In this document: piece after piece, positions 27,022 through 36,481 of the stretch
Numbering within the stretch: position 1 is the first letter of the stretch
How the letters are laid out: every line of letters starts with the position of its first letter
Assembly (NCBI GenBank): GCA_020638975.1
Contig: JACKHN010000004.1
Location: 310,001 to 374,000 of the forward strand
From: Planctomycetaceae bacterium
GTDB taxonomy: Bacteria > Planctomycetota > Planctomycetia > Pirellulales > Pirellulaceae
Length of the DNA stretch: 64,000 nt
Direction of reading: 5' to 3'
Translations under genes and position numbers: made by a program
The notes under the pieces: model-generated
The model's database searches: none
What the model saw: only the letters and a program-made list of their open reading frames with translations
Told to the model about the DNA's origin: nothing

Positions 27022-28128
27022 ATGGACGTCCCACAAAAACGGTTTTGCGACTTGCTAAATTTGTGTATCGAGTTGCAAGCATCCGACATTCATCTGACGA
27101 GCGGTTGCTTGCCCTACATGCGGGTGCGGAATGAAATCAAACCAACGGGGGACGAACCGCTTAGCCCCTTCGCGATCGAGCAAATCGCCAATTCGATGAT
27201 GACCGACAGTCAGAAGCAAGTCTTCGAAACCAAACATACGATCGACTTCGCCTTCTTCTCGGAAAGTGGTTCACGGTTCCGCGTCAACGTCTACCGTCAA
27301 CGCGGAACGATCGCGTTGTGTCTCCGACGACTCGATGAAGAGTTTCGCTCCTTCGACGAACTGACGTTGCCACCTCAGATGAGCAAGTTAGCCGACTATA
27401 TGCACGGGCTCGTACTTGTGACCGGCCCCACCGGGAGCGGCAAGTCGACGACGCTGGCCACGATCATCAATCAAATCAACGAAACGCGTGCCAATCACAT
27501 CATCACGATCGAAGACCCCGTCGAGTATATTCACGCGAACAAAAAGAGCCTCGTTCATCAGCGAGAGTTGCATTGTGACGTGCTGACGTTCGCCGACGCC
27601 GTTCGTGCGGCATTGCGGGAAGACCCCGATGTGATCCTCGTCGGCGAGATGCGAGACCGCGAAACCATGCGAGCCGCGATCATCGCTGCAGAAACCGGCC
27701 ACTTGGTTCTGTCAACACTCCACACGGGAGACGTCGTCGGCTCGATCAGCCGCATGATCAGTGTTTTCCCTGCGGAAGAACAAGACGCTGTTCGCAATCA
27801 ATTGTCGCGAGTGTTACGGGCTGTCGTTGCACAGCGTCTTGTGCATCGCGTCAATGGCGTCGGTCGTGCCCCAGCCGTTGAGATTATGTTCGTCACTTCG
27901 GCGATCCAGAATCTGATTCGCACCGGTGACCTCACCCAGATCTACTCCATGATGCAGACAGGCAACGCGGATGGAATGCTGCTGCTTGAGCAGTCGCTGG
28001 CCAGTCTATTTGCGTTTGGTCTGATCGGTCGCGAGGAAGCAACTCAACTGGTGCGAGACAAGAGTATCTTTGAGACTAGGCTCCGTCGTATTCAAGAGTC
28101 GCGAGGCACCGCATCACAACCGGCATAA
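27022..28128 (+). CDS. pilT: PilT-type twitching motility ATPase
   Basis: This 368-residue AAA-type retraction ATPase shows the N-terminal PilT domain (LQASDIHLTSG), Walker A (GPTGSGKSTT), Asp box and Walker B (DVILVGEMRD), His box (LSTLHTGDVV) and the PilT-specific tail (IQNLIRTGDLTQIYSMMQTG). It powers pilus retraction at the inner membrane. The reading frame extends upstream to 26770, but the conserved N-terminus begins at the ATG at 27022. No pil operon surrounds it. The nearest pilin-like genes are at 29937-30926 and 62233. Confidence 0.93.
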   Translation: MDVPQKRFCDLLNLCIELQASDIHLTSGCLPYMRVRNEIKPTGDEPLSPFAIEQIANSMMTDSQKQVFETKHTIDFAFFSESGSRFRVNVYRQRGTIALCLRRLDEEFRSFDELTLPPQMSKLADYMHGLVLVTGPTGSGKSTTLATIINQINETRANHIITIEDPVEYIHANKKSLVHQRELHCDVLTFADAVRAALREDPDVILVGEMRDRETMRAAIIAAETGHLVLSTLHTGDVVGSISRMISVFPAEEQDAVRNQLSRVLRAVVAQRLVHRVNGVGRAPAVEIMFVTSAIQNLIRTGDLTQIYSMMQTGNADGMLLLEQSLASLFAFGLIGREEATQLVRDKSIFETRLRRIQESRGTASQPA

Positions 28129-28299
28129 TCGTTGCCGCCCTTTGAAAATGGAAAGCTCGCGAGAAATCACGAGCTACGATTTCATAGGCCGCAATCACAA
28201 CATTCCCAGTTCAGCAATTTCGCCGAACGAAGAGTCATGTTTGAAGATCCCGTATTCATCGTCGCTGCCAATCTTTCAGTTGCGGTATTGATCCGCATC

Positions 28300-28986
28300 A
28301 TGAAGCCGAATTTGCTTTCCGCCGCGTTGCTGGCGATCGTGCTAATTGGCTCGACGGGTTACCTGGGCACTCATCATGGCAGTCAAGTTGTATCGGCGGT
28401 GCATCGGGGGCGGGATGCGGCCCTCACCTGGACCGGTCATCCGCCGACTTGGCCGCCGGAGAAAAATCGAACTTATCCCGATCTGGAACTTCTGGACCAG
28501 GACGGAAACGTCACGCGACTCTCCGATTTCAAGGGCAAGGTAATTCTCATTGAGCCCATCGGCATTCCCTGTCAAGCCTGCGTGGCCTTCTCGGGCGGCC
28601 ATGAATTTGGTGCCTTCGAGGGAATTGAGCCTCAGGCAGACTTGGAATCGATCGAGTTTTACGCGAAACAGTACGGGCACGTCCGACTCGACGACTATCG
28701 CATCGTTCGCGTCCAGTTGTTGCTGTTCAACCAGGACATGCAAGCTCCGACACAAGCCGAGGCGAAGGCTTGGGCGGACCACTTCCGGATGCGACAGGCG
28801 GGGAAGGAAATCGTACTTGTCGGGACAGCCAGCATGGCCACCAAGGCGAGTCGCGATCTCATACCCGGCTTCCAACTGATCGACAAACACTTCATTTTGC
28901 GAGCCGACAGTACGGGCCAAACGCCTGCCGACGACCTCTATACGAAGTTGCTGCCACAAATTCGCAAGTTGATCGACGAGGATTAG
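28300..28986 (+). CDS. Thioredoxin-fold (TlpA/redoxin-like) protein
   Basis: From the ATG at 28300 this is a 228-residue protein. An N-terminal membrane anchor (LLSAALLAIVLIGSTGYLG) is followed by a redoxin-like domain (YPDLELLDQDGNVTRLSDFKGKVILIEP in pieces) with a CxxC active site (GIPCQAC), consistent with a periplasm-facing disulfide or copper-handling protein. It departs from classical TlpA after the active site (long insert FSGGHEFGAFEG). An in-frame ATG at 28237 is an alternative start. It is followed by a strong hairpin at 29221. Confidence 0.75.
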   Translation: MKPNLLSAALLAIVLIGSTGYLGTHHGSQVVSAVHRGRDAALTWTGHPPTWPPEKNRTYPDLELLDQDGNVTRLSDFKGKVILIEPIGIPCQACVAFSGGHEFGAFEGIEPQADLESIEFYAKQYGHVRLDDYRIVRVQLLLFNQDMQAPTQAEAKAWADHFRMRQAGKEIVLVGTASMATKASRDLIPGFQLIDKHFILRADSTGQTPADDLYTKLLPQIRKLIDED

Positions 28987-29475
28987 CGCGATCGGCGTTC
29001 ACGGTTGAAACCCATTAGGATAGTTGGGCAGCGTCGCTTTCGACGGAAGTTGGGTACAACAACCCGACGCGTCCGTTTTGAAGTTGCGCAGTCTTGGTCC
29101 TGGAGGGACAACGGATATTCGCCCTGGGCTTCAGCCCTTGTTACTACCCACAACTTTCGCTCCTTGCCAGGTAATTGTTGTCGTGGGAATTCCGGCACCA
29201 CAGCCCGAAGGACTTTGAGAACACCGCCCAGCGTGCGCTGCGCGACGCTGGGCGGTGTTGTTTTAACGGCTTCGCCGTACAAATGTCACAAACCTATCGT
29301 TGGGCCGATTGTTGTGTCGTGCAAAGATGTGGGGAATGACAAGCCCGTTGGACTGGGCTAGGTAATCGGACGGGGCCTCGCCCCTGAATCGAATAACGGA
29401 ACGCCAAAACTGACGCGTCGGATTGTATTCCTAGCGAAATCAGCGCTGTCCAACTCAAGCCATATGCGAAGCGTG
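28987..29475. other. Intergenic region with terminator-like hairpin
   Basis: 489 bases between convergent genes. Apart from the hairpin at 29221-29264 and a GC-rich short palindrome near 29375-29390, I see no coding or RNA gene. Confidence 0.55.
29221..29264 (+). terminator. Strong intrinsic-terminator-like hairpin
   Basis: Perfect 14-base arms ACACCGCCCAGCGT (29221-29234) and ACGCTGGGCGGTGT (29245-29258) with a 10-base loop, followed by TGTTTT. It lies 235 bases after the thioredoxin-fold gene and could also be a palindromic repeat element. Confidence 0.6.
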
Positions 29476-29937
29476 CTACTGATTTTCGCTGACGTTTTCG
29501 GAAGACATCTCGATGTCGATGGTTTGCCTGCCGGGGGCCACTTCGCGAGTGAGAATTGTCTCGGAGTTGTAGCGCATCGGGACTCTCTCGGGAATCTCCT
29601 CGCGCGTTCCATCTTCCTTGGGGACGACTCGAAACGTCGACACGCGAATGGTGTGATTTCCCGGGACGGCACCTGGGTCTGTTGGCGAAAGAGCCAGTTC
29701 GTACTGTCCGGCTGCGTCGGTTTCGCCATAGGACGGTGAGCCGCTGGCCGGCTGAAACTCGATCGTCGCCTCCGGCAGAGGTTGACCATCCAAGGTCACG
29801 GTTCCATGAACGTATCCGCGATCCGATCGACCGCACCCCGACAATGCGCATGCGACAAGTATCGCGAAATGGACGCTATACGGAGCGACCGCACAGGACG
29901 CGGTGGGAACTCGTCGCCTGATCAAGCACGTGTACAT
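29476..29937 (-). CDS. Carboxypeptidase-regulatory-like lipoprotein
   Basis: This 153-residue protein has a lipoprotein signal (FAILVACALSGC, lipobox Cys at about residue 35). A beta-sandwich of the carboxypeptidase regulatory-like type follows (VHGTVTLDGQPLPEATIEF, DAAGQYELALSP). In planctomycetes such lipoproteins commonly follow a DUF1559 pseudopilin gene. Here the two genes share bases in a TAATG stop-start overlap at 29937, so translation is probably coupled. Confidence 0.85.
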   Translation of the reverse strand: MYTCLIRRRVPTASCAVAPYSVHFAILVACALSGCGRSDRGYVHGTVTLDGQPLPEATIEFQPASGSPSYGETDAAGQYELALSPTDPGAVPGNHTIRVSTFRVVPKEDGTREEIPERVPMRYNSETILTREVAPGRQTIDIEMSSENVSENQ

Positions 29938-30926
29938 TACGGCAACTCCACTGCCCGGCCATCATCGCGTATGCCGAGTAATTGATAAGTCCCCAAACTG
30001 TTAGTAGGAATCGTCGGGTTACTGTTTGTGATCTGGGCCTCTGTCAATCCACCATTGGAAAACTCGATTGTCTCTGCGATGAATCGGACGCTCCCATCGC
30101 ACAGACCAAACAACGCACCTCCTGGATGATAGCTGCCGAAGCCCTCGGTACAAACATTCGGCTTCGCCGTGCGCGGGTCGTTTAACTTGATGCTCACCCG
30201 CCCCCGCACGAAGTACGTTCCCCACATATCCGGCCCTGGAGGATTGCGAACGCCGACCCACGTCGCCGAGCGGCAGCGTTCGTTTCGTTCGCCGATTGCG
30301 AAAGTGTTGCTCGTGCCATCGGTAATATCACGTAACTTCGTTGCTTGAATTCCGTAGAAGATGCCGTTGTTTTGCATTGCCCCGCTGCCACCACTCGGCA
30401 TCGGATCGAGGAACCCACAATTGCCAACATAGTTTGACGTGGAAGGTTCGAATCCGCTGGGACAGTTGCTACAGTTGAATTGACGATGATACTCCGGCGC
30501 GCCGGGGGTCGATCCAGGGAGCAGTTTGCGCGTTATGTCGGAAGGACAGCGATAGACCGGCAAATCGGTTTCGAGCAACGCCCTATCAGTCGCATTGCCA
30601 ATCACATCCCGCAACTGCCTGCCGTTTACATCCAGTTGATCGAACAGCGAGGCTTGCTCGATGAACGGCAGGACGAATGTGGTCCACCCCCACTGTGCTT
30701 GCACATTGCCGCCCCGGTGCCAGGCCATCGGAAAGACCTTGTAGGTATCGTGATAGTTATGAATCCCCAATGTCAGTTGCTTCATATTGTTAGAGCAACT
30801 CATCCGACGCGCCGCCTCGCGAGCTGCCTGGACGGCCGGAAGTAACAACGCGACCAGGATACCAATAATGGCGATCACTACGAGCAGTTCGACAAGTGTG
30901 AAACCCAGAGTGCGTTGTCTCTTCAT
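29937..30926 (-). CDS. DUF1559 pseudopilin-like protein
   Basis: This 329-residue protein has a prepilin leader with the cleavage/methylation motif (GFTLVELLVVIAIIGILVALLLP) and the DUF1559 hallmark AREAARRMSCSNNMKQLTLGIHNYHD (in pieces). The C-terminal part has the conserved SYHPGGALFGLCDGSVRFI. Planctomycetes encode dozens of paralogues. They are processed by a prepilin peptidase, but no definite pilus role is known. It forms a two-gene unit with the downstream lipoprotein. Confidence 0.93.
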   Translation of the reverse strand: MKRQRTLGFTLVELLVVIAIIGILVALLLPAVQAAREAARRMSCSNNMKQLTLGIHNYHDTYKVFPMAWHRGGNVQAQWGWTTFVLPFIEQASLFDQLDVNGRQLRDVIGNATDRALLETDLPVYRCPSDITRKLLPGSTPGAPEYHRQFNCSNCPSGFEPSTSNYVGNCGFLDPMPSGGSGAMQNNGIFYGIQATKLRDITDGTSNTFAIGERNERCRSATWVGVRNPPGPDMWGTYFVRGRVSIKLNDPRTAKPNVCTEGFGSYHPGGALFGLCDGSVRFIAETIEFSNGGLTEAQITNSNPTIPTNSLGTYQLLGIRDDGRAVELP

Positions 30927-31054
30927 TTCATTGATTCCATATAGCGACGAAGGTCACCCAGTCGCGTGAGTGAACGTGACTTCAAATTACGGCAACCAAC
31001 GCGACTTGGGTGCACCGCTTTGTTCTTCCGCGCAGTCGCGATTGTTACCAACTA

Positions 31055-31444
31055 TTACTTTTCTAAAACTTCGGTTGGCTCGGGCGGGGGCGTAGACATA
31101 CGCCTCTCGTAGTCTTCAGCGGCGTCACGACTTGTAAAGACTAGAATCGTCGAGAGTTTGTCGAGCGGAATCCAATGTTGCTCGTCATACGATGCCCCGT
31201 CTTTCTCGGCCGTTCGTTTAAACGGCTGCAATTCCAAAAAGGTTGTCGTACCGACTGTCCTGACCTCAACATTTTCTTGTACGCCGTAACCCCATTTCGG
31301 GCCATCCAGGACTAGCACCTTTCCGTGAAACGGGTTTTCGACGACGGAGTCCACCTTCGGAGCACCTTGAATGGTGAATGAATAGGCGATCGATGCCGCA
31401 AGAATCCCAATGGCGGCAAACGCGGTGAGCTTCGGGTTTGACAT
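31055..31444 (-). CDS. Hypothetical exported or anchored protein
   Basis: A 129-residue protein with one N-terminal hydrophobic segment (LTAFAAIGILAASIAYSF) and a small beta-rich domain (VLVLDGPKWGYGVQENVEVR) ending in a Pro/Glu tail. I do not recognise the family. The ATG at 31444 precedes the hydrophobic segment. Longer starts in the same frame add a non-conserved basic stretch. Confidence 0.65.
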   Translation of the reverse strand: MSNPKLTAFAAIGILAASIAYSFTIQGAPKVDSVVENPFHGKVLVLDGPKWGYGVQENVEVRTVGTTTFLELQPFKRTAEKDGASYDEQHWIPLDKLSTILVFTSRDAAEDYERRMSTPPPEPTEVLEK

Positions 31445-31806
31445 TTTGAATCTCTTTAGCGGTGAGTTAGGTGGTACGTGTAAAATGCGGAAGAACATAT
31501 AGTAGGTGGAACGCTTACAAGAATGATGCACAATTTCCTTGCGTCGTCCGAGCAGGACGCCCGAAGTCAAAACCGCTTAATAGTGACGAATCATCACCAC
31601 GCTTTCACATCCACCGGGTGTCGGCGATCTTCGTCTAACGCGTCTGTCTGAAACGCAGGCCCTCCCCCGAATGAGATAGAAATCAGTGTCGCGAGTTATC
31701 TAGTGATTGTCAACAAGTTTTCCGGATCGGGGATACCAATCAATGATAAGTGATGCGAAGGCGTACCCACGGACATTGCTCGGAACTTCTGACGCATGTT
31801 TCGATG
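31445..31806. other. Intergenic region, nothing recognised
   Basis: This 362-base region lies between two minus-strand genes. I see no coding frame, promoter or repeat that I can support. Confidence 0.45.
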
Positions 31807-34800
31807 TCACATACTCTCGATGGTTGCCAGATCAATCCTGGTGAAGGCGATCTCGCCATAGTTGTCACGCTCGTACAGCACGCCGACCTCGCTTTCGCCG
31901 AGTTGCGTCAACGAGGAATACCCCGAGGAGCCTGCGTGAATCTCGTGAGCGATCGGCCAAGTCACTCCGTCGTCATGGCTGATGCGAATTGTCAGGCGTA
32001 CTCGCGACGAGGTGGATGCCGGGTTAGAAAATATTAGACGGCTTTGGCCCGCTGGTTCGCCCCAACTATGCCGTAACAAACTTGCCTGGCAGACAGGCTC
32101 TATCAAGATTGAGTCATCCGAACATGGGCCCCACGAGATGCCACCATTATCGCTGATCGCAACGCCGCGTTTCCCCTTGCCACGATTGCTGCGCATGTTC
32201 AGCATCAGCCGACCGTCGCTCAACTCGGCCACCGCACACTCGTTCATTTCAAAATCGGTAACGCCACCGACCTGCCACGTCGCACCATGATCATCGGAAA
32301 GAATAACGTGCGAACGCGACGACTGCTTGCGATCCGAAATACTGTCCACTCGATGATCGCACGGTATCACAAGCCGTCCTTTGAAAGGTCCTCGCTCAAG
32401 TTGAACTCCAATGCCAGGGCCCGTTGCGTACCATGTCCAATCGTCGTGTTTCACTTGTTGCGTGATTGTTCGTGGTGCTGCCCAGGTACGACCGCCGTCG
32501 ATACTTGATGTGAGCAAGACATCATCGTTGTCTCGCGTGAATGGCAACCAAATCGTCTGTGTCGTCCGATCAACAACCGGACACGGGTTTCCGATCGTAA
32601 TCTTGGCCTCTCCGCCCTGTTCGTAGACCAAAGTCAACGGACTCCATGTTTTCCCGCCGTCGCTGCTTCGCTTCATGACCAGATCCACATCTCCATGATC
32701 CGCGCGACTCGTCTTGCGGCCTTCGCAGATTGCGAGCAAGTCGCCGTCAACGGTTGTCACGATGGCCGGGATGCGGAATGTGTGATAGCCCTCGTCTCCG
32801 CTTCGAAAGACGCTGGTGGTCGCCGTGACAGGTGCTTTGGGCTGGGCTCGCAACGATGTCAGATACGCCAAGAGATCATGGCATTCTTGTTCGTTCAGCA
32901 AACTGCCAAAATTGTCTGGCATGATCGAAGTCGGCGACTTCACTTCTTCGTCGATGTCCTTAGCGAGCAAGCGGAACTCTTTACCATCCTTCCCGGCATA
33001 GATTTTCGCATTTCCTTCGACACGGCGCAACAGACCGCTCAAGACACGCCCGTCGTTGGTCGCAAGGACGGATACGTGAAACGCGGCGTCGATATTTCGA
33101 TTGGGATCCAGAAAATCTTCCGCGACGCGTTCCACGCCACGATTCCCAATGCCATCAAGTTGGGGCCCGACAATCGCTCCTTGGCTCGCGACCTGATGAC
33201 AAGCAATGCAATGTTTCGCGAAGAGCTGTTGCCCACGCTCGCTCGATTTATCGGCCTGTGCAAATCCCTTCACACGAGCGGCGATCAACTGAGCCACTTG
33301 CTCGTTTAGTGGCGGCAGTCCGGATGTTAATGTCGCAATTTGCCTTTCGAGGTCCGCGATGCCGGTTGTGGCGAGGGAGCGGCTGATCTCAGGTCGCTGC
33401 AAAAGCCTGGGAGAGACGACTCCCTCGGAGGTAAGCTTCAACAATGTTGCTGCGCCTTCTCGGCTTGCGGTCAACGATTCCGCAATCTGATCTTGCAGCC
33501 GCGCCGGAGCCGTGCGCAACACTTTGGTTAACAACTCTGCGCTACTTGGGTTCCGCGGGTTGCTCAGGCTGGACGCAATCTCTTTACGAATCGATATGGC
33601 GACAGTTGGGTCTCGGAGCGGCACCAGCAACGCTCGACCGAGCGGTCGTGGTGCAAGAGCGTCCAGCGTTTCGACGCAGGCTGCGCGGGCTTCGATCGAT
33701 ACGGAATCGGAACCTGCAAGCGCCCTTAGCTCAGGAGCGAGGTGCTCAAGCCGGAGTGCTCTAGTAATCGTCGCGGCTGCGATCTGACGCTGGACCAGCA
33801 CGTTGGGTGCAATGTCCGGGATAGAAATCACCGGCGGTTCGAATCGCGAAACGGCTAACCACGCATAAGCCTGAATGTCTAAACCGTCAGCAACCTCGAC
33901 GTATCCACGCTTCCCAGCGAACTCCGCGAGTTCCCATTCGATCTTGCGGGCGACATCATTTCGCGGCGGGAGATCGCTTCGCACAATTTCGTTGCTACCT
34001 TCGAGCCGCAGCCGCACGACGTTCCGCTTATCGGCGTCATCGTTGGGAAATCCAAGATGCCCACAGAGATAGAAACTCAACCGCTTTGGCAGTTCAAATG
34101 CGGTGGATCGAATCACTCCGGTCGCCCGCTCGCCGCCTGGCAAGCTACTCAGGAACATCACGTCGCGCGTGCCATCTTCGCAATTGCGTCGTTCCAAGCC
34201 CCACGGCCCAGAACCGGACACGTCCGACCAACTGGTTACTCCAATCTCCGATGAGGCGAGCAGTTCTTCTGCCAATTGTCGCCCCCACGCATCGACGCTT
34301 GGGCTATGCGAAACCCCGCGTTGCACTAGTTGCTGCTGGAGCAATTGAATCAGTTCTGTTTGAAAATCGACGTCGCTTCCGGCGCGGCTGCGCACTAGCT
34401 CGACGAAGCGATCGATGAGTTGTTCTGGAGCGTGTGATGCAACGTGCGCTAGCTGTGGCCGCAGTTGCTCGTCGTTGCCCAGGCCGTCTTGCATCGCGGC
34501 GATCAAAAACTCAGCAGCCGCAGCGGTTGGGACGGCAAGTGCGATCCGCGCTAAAGCGAGTCGTTGTTCGCGAGTCAGATTCGCTTTGGCAAGCGTTGCG
34601 AAGGCACTCGGTTCTCGGAGTTGGGATTTCAATGCGATCATAATGGAGTGTTTCAGATGAACATCTGCCGTAGGCGTTGAATCCAACGCGACGAGAAGTG
34701 GCTTGATCGAATCAGGATCAACATGCTGACTCAACGCATCCGCGGCAGCTCGCCTCACCAGCGGTGCGCTATCAGTGAGCCCGTCGATCGCGATGCCTTT

Positions 34801-36306
34801 GAGTTGCGGTGACAAATGAGTCGCCTCGGCCAGCAACCGCATCGAATGCGTGCGGACAAGCTCCGCCTCGTCCTGGGCAGCGGCGACAAGCAGCACATCG
34901 TCAAGTGCTCCGAGTCGGTGCAGCACCCACATTGTGCCGATTCGTGTGTTCGCCGACTGCGAACTCTGCGCCGCATTACGGAGTGAAGGGATCGCAGCGC
35001 CCCCGACGCGATCAGACAGCTGATCTGCTGCCAAAGAACGCACTTGCATCGCTGATGAGCTCAGAGCATCGATCAGCTGTTCAACGGAAGCCTTCTCAAG
35101 ATTGAGTGATTTTGTCGACGATTCTCCATCGCCTCCCGTATACGCAACGCGCCAGATGCGACCGCGCGTCCGATCGCGTCCGGCGTGGTCGAGCGCAACT
35201 TCGTAGTGGCCGATGATGCGGTTGTAAAAGTCAGCAATATACAACGCGCCGTCTGGACCGATCTGCAAATCGACAGGGCGGAACCAAGGATCGTCACAAG
35301 TGAGAAAGTCCTCCTCTTCGTGGGCTTCGAGACTTGATCCGTGCCAGACGAGTGAATCTCGGTGTACGCGACAGGTCATCACGTTGCCGACAAACAAGCT
35401 GCCCCGATACGGCTCGGGGAAACCGTCGCCATCATAGAATGCAGCACCAGCGATCGCGGTTGAACCGTGGCCGTGCTCCATGATGGATGGCACATAGCCA
35501 AGCCCATCGTGTGGCTTTCCAAAGCTAGAGAAATAGCCACCACGCAACAACATCGTCAGCGGCTTGCTATGGCAATCGGCCGTGACGAGATCACCGCTGG
35601 GCAGAAAGGTGCTGCCGAACGGGTTGACCTGTCCCCACGAGAATTGCTCAACACGCGATCCGTCAAGTCGCACACGATAGGTGTTGCCGCTTTGCAGCTG
35701 GACTTCGCTGCCATCGGTGCCGCGAATGGTCGATTCGTTGCGAAAGCCGTGACAGATGTAAAGCCAGCCATCGAGACCACGACGAAACGCGTTCTGCATG
35801 CCATGCGTATCGGCAGGCTCGCCAAGTGGTCCATACAGGACTTGCCGCTTATCGCACTTGCCGTCTCCGTCCGTGTCTTGCAGATACCAGATGTTTGGAA
35901 TGCTATACGCGACGACTCCGTTCTGATACGGATACAGCCCCATCGGGATATTCAGTCCGTCGGCAAAGGTTTCGATCTGGTCAGCTTTCCCGTCGCCATT
36001 CGCATCTTGCAGCACTCGAATTGTGTCGTGTCCTTCTCCGGGTGCTGCAGCCATTGGATACTCAACCGACCCTGTCACCCACAGCCGCCCTTGCCCGTCG
36101 AACGCCATGTTCATGGGTTTCTGAATCGCCGGCTCCGCTGCAAACAACTGGATGGTGAAACCAGCGGGCAGATGAAATTTGGCGAGCTGCTCTTCGGGCG
36201 TGAGTGGTTCGGTCGGACGGACGATGGCCGCGAGCGGATCTTGGGCAATCGTCGGAGCGGCAAGCAGGAAAGCGATGACAAAGGTGGGGAGAGCGGCGTT
36301 TCTCAT
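31807..36306 (-). CDS. PVC-type haem-binding dehydrogenase fused to a sialidase
   Basis: This 1499-residue exported protein has three parts. Residues about 25-400 are the PVC-type membrane-bound dehydrogenase propeller (FHLPAGFTIQLFAAEPAIQKP, YIADFYNRIIGHYEV), and about 410-700 are HEAT-like repeats. A cytochrome c domain follows with haem motif CIACH near residue 1034 and the conserved LNEQECHDLLAYLTSL. Residues about 1160-1499 are a BNR-repeat sialidase-like propeller with the RIP motif (FRIPAIV) and Asp boxes (SSDGGKTW, SIDGGRTW, SDDHGATW, SDNGGISW, SHDDGVTW). PVC dehydrogenases normally end after the cytochrome domain, so this is a fusion. The role is probably periplasmic oxidation coupled to glycan degradation. 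Confidence 0.9.
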   Translation of the reverse strand: MRNAALPTFVIAFLLAAPTIAQDPLAAIVRPTEPLTPEEQLAKFHLPAGFTIQLFAAEPAIQKPMNMAFDGQGRLWVTGSVEYPMAAAPGEGHDTIRVLQDANGDGKADQIETFADGLNIPMGLYPYQNGVVAYSIPNIWYLQDTDGDGKCDKRQVLYGPLGEPADTHGMQNAFRRGLDGWLYICHGFRNESTIRGTDGSEVQLQSGNTYRVRLDGSRVEQFSWGQVNPFGSTFLPSGDLVTADCHSKPLTMLLRGGYFSSFGKPHDGLGYVPSIMEHGHGSTAIAGAAFYDGDGFPEPYRGSLFVGNVMTCRVHRDSLVWHGSSLEAHEEEDFLTCDDPWFRPVDLQIGPDGALYIADFYNRIIGHYEVALDHAGRDRTRGRIWRVAYTGGDGESSTKSLNLEKASVEQLIDALSSSAMQVRSLAADQLSDRVGGAAIPSLRNAAQSSQSANTRIGTMWVLHRLGALDDVLLVAAAQDEAELVRTHSMRLLAEATHLSPQLKGIAIDGLTDSAPLVRRAAADALSQHVDPDSIKPLLVALDSTPTADVHLKHSIMIALKSQLREPSAFATLAKANLTREQRLALARIALAVPTAAAAEFLIAAMQDGLGNDEQLRPQLAHVASHAPEQLIDRFVELVRSRAGSDVDFQTELIQLLQQQLVQRGVSHSPSVDAWGRQLAEELLASSEIGVTSWSDVSGSGPWGLERRNCEDGTRDVMFLSSLPGGERATGVIRSTAFELPKRLSFYLCGHLGFPNDDADKRNVVRLRLEGSNEIVRSDLPPRNDVARKIEWELAEFAGKRGYVEVADGLDIQAYAWLAVSRFEPPVISIPDIAPNVLVQRQIAAATITRALRLEHLAPELRALAGSDSVSIEARAACVETLDALAPRPLGRALLVPLRDPTVAISIRKEIASSLSNPRNPSSAELLTKVLRTAPARLQDQIAESLTASREGAATLLKLTSEGVVSPRLLQRPEISRSLATTGIADLERQIATLTSGLPPLNEQVAQLIAARVKGFAQADKSSERGQQLFAKHCIACHQVASQGAIVGPQLDGIGNRGVERVAEDFLDPNRNIDAAFHVSVLATNDGRVLSGLLRRVEGNAKIYAGKDGKEFRLLAKDIDEEVKSPTSIMPDNFGSLLNEQECHDLLAYLTSLRAQPKAPVTATTSVFRSGDEGYHTFRIPAIVTTVDGDLLAICEGRKTSRADHGDVDLVMKRSSDGGKTWSPLTLVYEQGGEAKITIGNPCPVVDRTTQTIWLPFTRDNDDVLLTSSIDGGRTWAAPRTITQQVKHDDWTWYATGPGIGVQLERGPFKGRLVIPCDHRVDSISDRKQSSRSHVILSDDHGATWQVGGVTDFEMNECAVAELSDGRLMLNMRSNRGKGKRGVAISDNGGISWGPCSDDSILIEPVCQASLLRHSWGEPAGQSRLIFSNPASTSSRVRLTIRISHDDGVTWPIAHEIHAGSSGYSSLTQLGESEVGVLYERDNYGEIAFTRIDLATIESM

Positions 36307-36481
36307 CGGAAGCGATCTCGTTGGGGCGGGTCGATCGGGAGAACTCTAAGATCGCTAGTCTAGTCCATCCGTGAGCCGACAACCAATCCTCGAAACAGGC
36401 GTCAACAGGGCATTGCAGAGACGCGGTCCGCTTGCGATGCTCGGTGCTTTCCAAGACACCGAAGAACCGAGGAGAATGACG

